Shown here one piece after another: positions 58,345 through 64,000 of a DNA stretch of 64,000 bases. The position numbers were made by a program, and so were the translations under genes. This DNA is from Aureimonas sp. AU12 (GTDB lineage Bacteria > Pseudomonadota > Alphaproteobacteria > Rhizobiales > Rhizobiaceae): positions 1 through 64,000 of the forward strand of contig NZ_BBWH01000047.1 in assembly GCF_001463705.1 (NCBI RefSeq). Reading direction: 5' to 3'. Position 1 is the first letter of the stretch; each line of letters starts with the position of its first letter. The notes under the pieces are model-generated. The model worked only from the letters and a program-made list of their open reading frames with translations. It searched no databases and was not told the DNA's origin.

Positions 58345-59472
58345 ATGCCGCAGTCTCCTGCAGTGTCGGTCCCGCTGGGACTGCTTTTCTCGACCGAGGG
58401 CGACTACGCGTTGCTGTCGGACGAGGCCCGTCGCGGCGCGCTGGCTGCCGTCAGCCGTGTCAATGCAAGTGCCGAGCGGCGCGTCTCCTTCGAGGTGCAC
58501 GAGGCTGACCCCACCGGGCGCACCGATCGCTACGCACCGCTCTGCGCCGATCTGCTGCGCGGCGGCGAGATCCGGCACGTCGTCGGCTGCATCACGTCCT
58601 GGAGCCGCAAGGAGGTGGCGCCCGTCCTCGAGCGCCATGGCGCCATGCTCTGGTATGCGCCGCCCTACGAGGGCTACGAGGCGCACGACCGGATCGTCTA
58701 TCTCGGCGCCTGCCCGAACCAGCATATCGTGCCGCTGCTCGGCTATGTCGTGCCGCGCTTCGGCGCCGATGCCTTCCTCGTCGGGTCGAACTACATCTGG
58801 GGCTGGGAGGTCAACCGCATCGCGCGCGATCTCGTGGGCGATGCCGGCGGGTCCGTGGTCGGCGAGCGTTACCTGCCGCTCGGCGACGTCGAGGTGTCCC
58901 GCATGATCGAGGAGATCCGCGCGACGCGGCCCTCCTTCGTGCTGAACAACCTGATCGGGCCGTCCTCCTACGCCTTCCTCAGGGCCTATGCGGCGCTCGC
59001 TGCCGAGGACGAGGCGTTTCGCGCCGACATTCGTCCCGTCATCAGCTGTAATCTCGTCGAGCCCGAGATCGCCGAGCTGGATGGGGCGGGCGAGGGGCAC
59101 ATCGCGGTCGGCCCGTTCTTCGCGGGCATGGCGCGCTCGCCGCTGCCGGAGGCCGCCGTCACCTCGTCCTTCATGGCCTCGGCCTACAGCGCCGTGCTGA
59201 TCCTCGCCGACGCGATCGAGGCGGCCGGCGACGATGCGCCCGAAGCGGTCTGCCGGGCCTTTGCCAGCCGATCCTTCCTGACGCCGCTCGGCGATATCGC
59301 GATCGATCCGCACAACCATCATGCCGATCTTCCCGTGCGCATCGGCGTCCTTCGCGGCGACCGGTTCGAGCCGCTGTGGCAGAGCCCGTTCCTCGTCGCG
59401 CCCGACCCCTATCTCTCGCATTACGATCCGCGCACCGCGTTCGCGCGGCCGGCGCTGCGGGCGATCTCGTGA
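58345..59472 (+). CDS. amiC: AmiC-like amide-sensing regulator
   Basis: A periplasmic-binding-protein fold acting in the cytosol: in Pseudomonas AmiC holds AmiR inactive until an amide binds. The 375-residue protein has no signal peptide (MPQSPAVSVPLGLLFSTEGD) and shows the AmiC pattern: VGCITSWSRKEVAPVLERHG, WYAPPYEGYE, GSNYIWGWEVNRIARDLV, and LNNLIGPSSYAFLRAY. The last four bases overlap the amiR-type gene (GTGA), so sensor and effector are made together. Confidence 0.9.
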   Translation: MPQSPAVSVPLGLLFSTEGDYALLSDEARRGALAAVSRVNASAERRVSFEVHEADPTGRTDRYAPLCADLLRGGEIRHVVGCITSWSRKEVAPVLERHGAMLWYAPPYEGYEAHDRIVYLGACPNQHIVPLLGYVVPRFGADAFLVGSNYIWGWEVNRIARDLVGDAGGSVVGERYLPLGDVEVSRMIEEIRATRPSFVLNNLIGPSSYAFLRAYAALAAEDEAFRADIRPVISCNLVEPEIAELDGAGEGHIAVGPFFAGMARSPLPEAAVTSSFMASAYSAVLILADAIEAAGDDAPEAVCRAFASRSFLTPLGDIAIDPHNHHADLPVRIGVLRGDRFEPLWQSPFLVAPDPYLSHYDPRTAFARPALRAIS

Positions 59473-60074
59473 CTCGGCGCGACCGCATTCCCAATCTCGG
59501 CGGCTCGCGCGCCGTCGTGCTGCACAAACCGCATGCCAACACCGCCGTGATCCTGCGCCAGCTGGCGGCGATCGGTCTGGAGGGCGAGGCTTTCTGGCCG
59601 GACCTGCCGACCTCGGTGCTATCTGCCGACTTCGTGTTCTTCGATGCCGATCTCTGCTTCGACGAGCAGTTTCCGTGGGCGCCGGGCGAGGCGCCGATGC
59701 CGATGGTGGCGCTGATCGGATCCGAGGCGCCCGGCAGAATCGAATGGGCGCTGCGCCACCGCGCCGATGCGCATCTGGTCAAGCCGGTGGGGCCGGCCGG
59801 CATCTATTCGGCGCTCCTCATCGCACGGCAGGGCTTCGACCTGCGCCAGCGCCAAGCCCGGCAGATCGCCGATCTCGAGCGACAGGTCGCCGAGCGCCGC
59901 ACCATCGTCGCGGCGACGCTGATCCTGATGGAGGGCGGCAAGAGCGAAGGCGACGCCTTCGCGGCACTGCGCCTCCTCGCCATGTCCTGGCAGATCACCG
60001 TCGAGGCGGCCGCGCGGCGGGTCTGCGACCTCAAGAACGGGGAGGACCGGCGTGACGGATCATATCGCCACTGA
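59469..60074 (+). CDS. amiR: AmiR-like ANTAR antiterminator
   Basis: A 201-residue response-regulator-like protein. An N-terminal pseudo-receiver domain (RAVVLHKPHANTAVILRQLA; phosphoacceptor context FFDADLCFD) is joined by a coiled coil (QARQIADLERQVAERR) to an ANTAR RNA-binding domain (IVAATLILMEGGKSEGDAFA, then LRLLAMSWQITVEAAARRV). In Pseudomonas, AmiR binds the leader RNA and prevents termination. It starts at GTG 59469, overlapping amiC, and overlaps the next gene by 23 bases. Confidence 0.9.
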   Translation: MTRRDRIPNLGGSRAVVLHKPHANTAVILRQLAAIGLEGEAFWPDLPTSVLSADFVFFDADLCFDEQFPWAPGEAPMPMVALIGSEAPGRIEWALRHRADAHLVKPVGPAGIYSALLIARQGFDLRQRQARQIADLERQVAERRTIVAATLILMEGGKSEGDAFAALRLLAMSWQITVEAAARRVCDLKNGEDRRDGSYRH

Positions 60075-60960
60075 ACCCCTCCTGCCCGTAGCGACGCCGC
60101 CGGTCGCGGCGCGCAACGCGCTCGTGCGGCTGCTGCACCGGCCGCTCGCGGCCTTCGGGTTGGCGCTGGTGGTGCTCGTCGCGCTCGCCGCGGCGCTCGC
60201 CCCGTGGCTGGCGCCCTTCGATCCCAACGAGCAGTTCTTCGACGGACTGACGCTCGAAGGCGCGCCGCTGGCGCCGAACGCCACCTACTGGCTCGGCACC
60301 GATCTTCTCGGCCGCGATCTCCTGACGCGCATTCTCTACGGCGCGCGAACCTCGCTCGTCATCGGCGTCGTCGCCAACGGCACGGCACTCGCCATCGGAA
60401 CGCTTGTGGGTGTTCTCGCGGGCTTCTACCGCGGGGTGCTCGGCTCGGTGCTGATGCGCTTCACCGACCTGATGATGGCGTTTCCCGCGCTCCTGCTCGC
60501 CATCTGCCTCGCGGCGATCCTCCATCCCAGCCTCTGGATCGTGGCGATGGTCATCGCCTTCGTGAATTGGGTGCAGATCGCGCGGGTCATCTACACGGAG
60601 ACCTCGACGCTAGCCGAGCGCGAGTTCGTGCAGGCCGAGCGCTCGCTGGGCGCGGGCGACGCGCGCATCCTGTTCCGTCACATCCTGCCGCATCTCACCT
60701 CCACGATCATCGTCTGGGGCACGCTCGGCATCTCGACGACGGTGCTTCTGGAGGCGACGCTGTCCTTCCTCGGCGTCGGCGTCCAGCCGCCGGACGCCTC
60801 GTGGGGCAACATCATCTTCGAGAACCAGACCTACTTCCAGGCCGCGCCCTGGCTGGTCTTCTTCCCCGGCGCTGCGATCCTTCTCCTGGCGCTCGCCTTC
60901 AATCTCGTCGGCGACGCGCTGCGCGATGTTCTCGACCCGACCGAGCGGGGGCGCGACTGA
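60052..60960 (+). CDS. Dpp-type ABC transporter permease (DppC-like)
   Basis: A permease of the peptide/opine/nickel ABC family. The 302-residue protein has an N-terminal hydrophobic segment (AAFGLALVVLVALAAAL), the DppC hallmark HWLGTDxxGRD as YWLGTDLLGRDLLTRI, and the coupling loop EREFVQAERSLGAGDARILFRHILPH. GTG 60052 follows GGGGAGGACCGGC. It lies within the amide operon, so its cargo may be an amide or small peptide. Confidence 0.92.
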   Translation: MTDHIATEPLLPVATPPVAARNALVRLLHRPLAAFGLALVVLVALAAALAPWLAPFDPNEQFFDGLTLEGAPLAPNATYWLGTDLLGRDLLTRILYGARTSLVIGVVANGTALAIGTLVGVLAGFYRGVLGSVLMRFTDLMMAFPALLLAICLAAILHPSLWIVAMVIAFVNWVQIARVIYTETSTLAEREFVQAERSLGAGDARILFRHILPHLTSTIIVWGTLGISTTVLLEATLSFLGVGVQPPDASWGNIIFENQTYFQAAPWLVFFPGAAILLLALAFNLVGDALRDVLDPTERGRD

Positions 60961-61880
60961 TGGCCGTCTACACGCTGCGCCGCCTCGTGCAGGCCGCGCT
61001 CATCCTTCTCGGCGTTTCGCTTGTCACCTTTGCGCTGCTCTTCATTCTCCCGGCCGACCCGGTGCGCCAGATCGCCGGGCGCACGGCGAGCGCGCAGACG
61101 GTCGCCAACATCCGCGCCCAGCTCGGGCTCGACCAGCCCTTCCTCGTCCAGTACCTGCGCTATCTCGGAAATCTGCTGCAGGGTGATCTCGGGCGCTCCT
61201 ACCTGCAGCGCTCCCAGGTCTCGGAGCTGATCGTCTCGCGGCTTCCGGCCAGCCTGCTGCTGATGGCGGCGGGCATTGCCTGCGAACTCGCGATCGGGCT
61301 GACGATGGGACTGGTCGCGGCGGTGCGCCGGGGTTCGGCCACCGACCATGCCCTGATGGTCGGCTCCTTCGTCGGCGTCTCCGCGCCGCAATTCGTGGTC
61401 GGGCTGCTTCTCCTCTACGTCTTCGGCGTCAAGATCGGCTGGTTCCCGATCGGCGGCTACGGAACATGGCGCCATCTCGTGTTGCCGGCGCTGACGCTCG
61501 GGATCCTCGGCGCCGGCTGGTATTCGCGGATGATGCGATCCTCGATGATCGACGTGCTCCGGCAGGACTACATTCGCACCGCGCGCGCCAAGGGCCTGCC
61601 GCGCGCCGCGATCCTGTTTCGCCATGCGCTGCCCAACGCGATCCTGCCGGTGGTGGCGATGATCGGCATCGACATCGGCATCTTCATAGGCGGCATCGTC
61701 GTGGTGGAAAGCGTCTTCGGCTGGCCCGGCATCGGCCAGCTCGCCTGGCAGGCGATCCAGCGCGTCGACATTCCCATCATCATGGGCGTCACGCTCGTCT
61801 CGGCCCTCGCGATCGTCCTCGGCAACCTGATGGCCGATCTCGTCGCCCCCTTCATCGACCCGCGCATCCGCCTGAAATGA
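60960..61880 (+). CDS. Dpp-type ABC transporter permease (DppB-like)
   Basis: The partner permease, 306 residues. It begins MAVYTLRRLVQAALILLGVSL, the DppB N-terminus, with QLGLDQPFLVQYLRYLGNLL in the periplasmic loop and the coupling loop QDYIRTARAKGLPRAAILFRH. The ATG shares one base with the stop of the preceding gene. The order DppC then DppB is the reverse of the usual one. No ATPase gene appears in the window. Confidence 0.92.
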   Translation: MAVYTLRRLVQAALILLGVSLVTFALLFILPADPVRQIAGRTASAQTVANIRAQLGLDQPFLVQYLRYLGNLLQGDLGRSYLQRSQVSELIVSRLPASLLLMAAGIACELAIGLTMGLVAAVRRGSATDHALMVGSFVGVSAPQFVVGLLLLYVFGVKIGWFPIGGYGTWRHLVLPALTLGILGAGWYSRMMRSSMIDVLRQDYIRTARAKGLPRAAILFRHALPNAILPVVAMIGIDIGIFIGGIVVVESVFGWPGIGQLAWQAIQRVDIPIIMGVTLVSALAIVLGNLMADLVAPFIDPRIRLK

Positions 61881-61944
61881 TGCGCCCCGCTTTCACCCCG
61901 CTCGCAGTCCCCCTTCCACCCCGCTCGCCAAGGACCGTATCCCC

Positions 61945-63570
61945 ATGATGACGCTTCTGAAATCCGGCGCCGCCGTCGCCGCGCTTCTCGCCGGCCTCGC
62001 CGCCGTGCCGTCGCTGGCGCAGGAGGCCGCCGGCGGCTCGATCACCGTCACCTACAAGGACGACGTGGCGACGCTCGACCCGGCGATCGGCTACGACTGG
62101 CAGAACTTCTCGATGATCAAGGCCCTGTTCGACGGGCTCATGGACTACGAGCCGGGCACCGCGACGCTGCGGCCGGGGCTGGCGGAGAGCTACACGATCT
62201 CGCCGGACGGCACGGTGTTCACGTTCAAGCTGCGCGACGGCGTCAAATTCCACAACGGCCGCGTTATGACCGCGGACGACGTGAAGTACTCGCTCGACCG
62301 CGTCACCAACCCCAAGACGCAGTCGCCGGGTGCCGGCTTCCTCGGCTCGATCGCGGGCTACGACAAGGTGTCGGCGGGCGAGACCGCCGAGCTCTCTGGC
62401 GTCAAGGTGGTCGACCCCAAGACGGTGGAGATCACCCTGTCGCGTCCCGATGCGACCTTCCTGCAGGTGATGGCGCTGAACTTCTCCTTCATCGTGCCGA
62501 AGGAGGAGGTCGAGAAGTCCGGCGCCGATTTCGGGCGCAATCCGGTGGGCACCGGCGCCTTCAAGCTGGCGGAATGGACGCTCGGCCAGCGCCTCGTCTT
62601 CGAGAAGAACTCCGACTACTACCGCTCCGATGCGCCCAAGCTCGACCAGATCAACTTCGAGATCGGCCAGGAGCCGATCGTCTCGCTGCTGCGCGTGCAG
62701 CAGGGCGAGGTGGACGTGCCCGGCGACGGCATTCCGCCCGCCAAGTTCCGCGAGGTGATGGACAACCCGGAGGCCAAGTCGCACGTCGTCGAGGGCGGGC
62801 AGCTGCACACCGGCTACATCACGATGAACACGACGCTCGCCCCCTTCGACGACGTGAAGGTGCGCCAGGCCGTCAACATGGCGATCAACAAGGATCGCAT
62901 CGTCCAGATCATCAATGGACGCGCGGTGCCGGCCAACCAGCCGCTGCCGCCGGCGATGCCGGGCTACGTCAAGGACTACCAGGGCTACAAGTACGACGTG
63001 GCGGCGGCCAAGGCGCTGCTGGCCGAGGCCGGCCATGCGGACGGGTTTGAGACCGAGCTCTTCGTCGCCAACACCGATCCCCAGCCCCGCATCGCGCAGG
63101 CGATCCAGCAGGATCTGGCGGCGATCGGCATCAAGGCCTCGCTGCAGAGTCTGGCGCAGGCCAACGTCATCGCCGCCGGCGGCTCGAAGGAGGGCGCTCC
63201 GATGGTCTGGTCCGGCGGCATGGGCTGGATCGCCGACTTCCCCGATCCGTCCAACTTCTACGGGCCGATCCTCGGCTGCGCCGGCGCCATCGAGGGCGGT
63301 TGGAACTGGTCGTGGTACTGCAACAAGGACATCGACGCGCGGGCGGCAGCGGCCGACGCGATCGTCGATCCCGCCAAGGCCGACGAGCGCTTCAAGCTCT
63401 GGGGCGGCATCTACACCGACATCATGAAGGACGCGCCCTGGGTGCCGGTCTTCAACGAGCAGCGTTTCACGCTGCGCTCGCCGCGCATGGCCGGTGACGA
63501 CAAGCTCTATATCGACCCGGTCGCGACCCCGATGAACTACCGCTACGTGACGGTGAACGATGTGCAGTAA
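61945..63570 (+). CDS. ABC transporter substrate-binding protein (family 5)
   Basis: The periplasmic binding protein for the adjoining permeases. It has 541 residues with a signal peptide (MMTLLKSGAAVAALLAGLAA, cleavage near LAQ-EA). Family-5 features are TLDPAIGYDWQNFSMIKALFDG, SPDGTVFTFKLRDGVKFHNG and VRQAVNMAINKDRIVQ. AAGGACC precedes the ATG. It overlaps the acetamidase/formamidase gene by 11 bases, so the operon continues. The ligand is unknown; amides or amide-bearing compounds are suggested by context. Confidence 0.93.
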   Translation: MMTLLKSGAAVAALLAGLAAVPSLAQEAAGGSITVTYKDDVATLDPAIGYDWQNFSMIKALFDGLMDYEPGTATLRPGLAESYTISPDGTVFTFKLRDGVKFHNGRVMTADDVKYSLDRVTNPKTQSPGAGFLGSIAGYDKVSAGETAELSGVKVVDPKTVEITLSRPDATFLQVMALNFSFIVPKEEVEKSGADFGRNPVGTGAFKLAEWTLGQRLVFEKNSDYYRSDAPKLDQINFEIGQEPIVSLLRVQQGEVDVPGDGIPPAKFREVMDNPEAKSHVVEGGQLHTGYITMNTTLAPFDDVKVRQAVNMAINKDRIVQIINGRAVPANQPLPPAMPGYVKDYQGYKYDVAAAKALLAEAGHADGFETELFVANTDPQPRIAQAIQQDLAAIGIKASLQSLAQANVIAAGGSKEGAPMVWSGGMGWIADFPDPSNFYGPILGCAGAIEGGWNWSWYCNKDIDARAAAADAIVDPAKADERFKLWGGIYTDIMKDAPWVPVFNEQRFTLRSPRMAGDDKLYIDPVATPMNYRYVTVNDVQ

Positions 63571-64000
63571 CTGCGACTACACGATCCACGGCCGGCACTT
63601 TCACTATGGCTGGGACAACACGTTCGAACCGGCGCAGCGGGTCGCGCCGGGATCGACGGTGTTCTTCGAGTGCCATGATTCCTCGGGCGGCCAGCTGAGC
63701 GCGAAGAGCACGGCCGCCGACATCGCCGCGCTCGACTTTGGCAAGATCAACCCGGTGACGGGGCCGATCCATGTCGAAGGCGCCGAGCCCGGCGACGCGT
63801 TGAAGGTGACGATCGAAGGGTTCGAGCCCTCCGGCTTCGGCTGGACGGCGAACATTCCCGGCTTCGGGCTTCTGGCCGAGGACTTCAAGGATCCGGCGCT
63901 GACGCTCTGGTCCTACGATCCCGCGACGCTGGCGCCGTCTGCCTTCGGCGCACATGGCCGCGTGCCGCTGAAACCGTTTGCGGGCACGATCGGCGTCGCG
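63560..64000 (+). CDS. Acetamidase/formamidase family protein (5' part)
   Basis: The first 147 residues of an FmdA/AmdA-type enzyme that hydrolyses short amides such as formamide or acetamide to ammonia and acid. HFHYGWDNTFEPAQRVAPGS, VFFECHDSSGGQL, NPVTGPIHVEGAEPGDAL and NIPGFGLLAEDF match the family N-terminal half. The frame is open at the window end, so the gene is incomplete. It starts inside the binding-protein gene at 63560. Its product is the reason the AmiC/AmiR system makes sense here. Confidence 0.9.
   Translation, partial: MCSNCDYTIHGRHFHYGWDNTFEPAQRVAPGSTVFFECHDSSGGQLSAKSTAADIAALDFGKINPVTGPIHVEGAEPGDALKVTIEGFEPSGFGWTANIPGFGLLAEDFKDPALTLWSYDPATLAPSAFGAHGRVPLKPFAGTIGVA

Overview
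The window is GC-rich chromosomal DNA from an alphaproteobacterium, most likely of the order Hyphomicrobiales (Rhizobiales). The evidence is a Porin_2-type outer-membrane porin, a RirA iron regulator with Cys91/99/105, a TIGR02301-type secreted protein, a PrsD/PrsE-like type I secretion pair, a DUF6867 gene inside a liv operon, and a bioMNY transporter. An Aurantimonas/Aureimonas-like host would fit, but that is a guess. No tRNA, rRNA, insertion sequence, prophage or CRISPR array was seen.

Layout. 1-4.2 kb: 3' end of a porin, a gene-free stretch, and a lytic transglycosylase. 4.5-17.2 kb: housekeeping genes on the plus strand (dapA, smpB, a peroxiredoxin, rpoZ, the (p)ppGpp enzyme rsh, pyrE, DUF2062, acpS, lepB, rnc, era, recO), interrupted by a minus-strand Asp/Arg-rich secreted protein, a type V uracil-DNA glycosylase and a LabA-like NYN protein. 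17.3-31.4 kb: a tightly overlapped ygfZ-HD hydrolase-phosphatase operon diverges from a dihydroorotase. After that come envelope unknowns, Nudix, SRAP, an M42 peptidase, a LysE exporter, cysS, two prolyl iminopeptidase paralogs flanking a GFA protein, and rarD.

31.4-43.4 kb: a minus-strand set (D-amino-acid transaminase, bioY, bioM, bioN, LOG), xylulokinase on the plus strand, a complete branched-chain amino-acid ABC operon (livH-livM-livG-livF-DUF6867-livJ, minus), and rirA with a candidate Irr-type iron control element upstream. 43.4-57.0 kb: a minus-strand surface island with a GT4 glycosyltransferase, the type I secretion adaptor and ABC exporter, a methyltransferase, an 810-residue RTX/beta-roll protein with extreme composition, an SDR sugar epimerase whose catalytic Tyr appears to be His, and a 1335-residue protein joining sulfotransferase-like, coiled-coil, GT4 and RgpF-like domains. 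Exporter, candidate substrate and glycan enzymes together suggest a secreted surface-layer or adhesin system.

57.2-64.0 kb: a two-domain VOC dioxygenase-like gene, then a compact overlapping operon of amiC (amide sensor), amiR (ANTAR antiterminator), two Dpp-type permeases, a solute-binding protein and the start of an acetamidase/formamidase. A strong intrinsic terminator with a seven-T tract lies between the putative promoter region and amiC. This suggests that amide uptake and hydrolysis are controlled by amide-responsive transcription antitermination. Together with the surface island, this is the most interesting system in the window.
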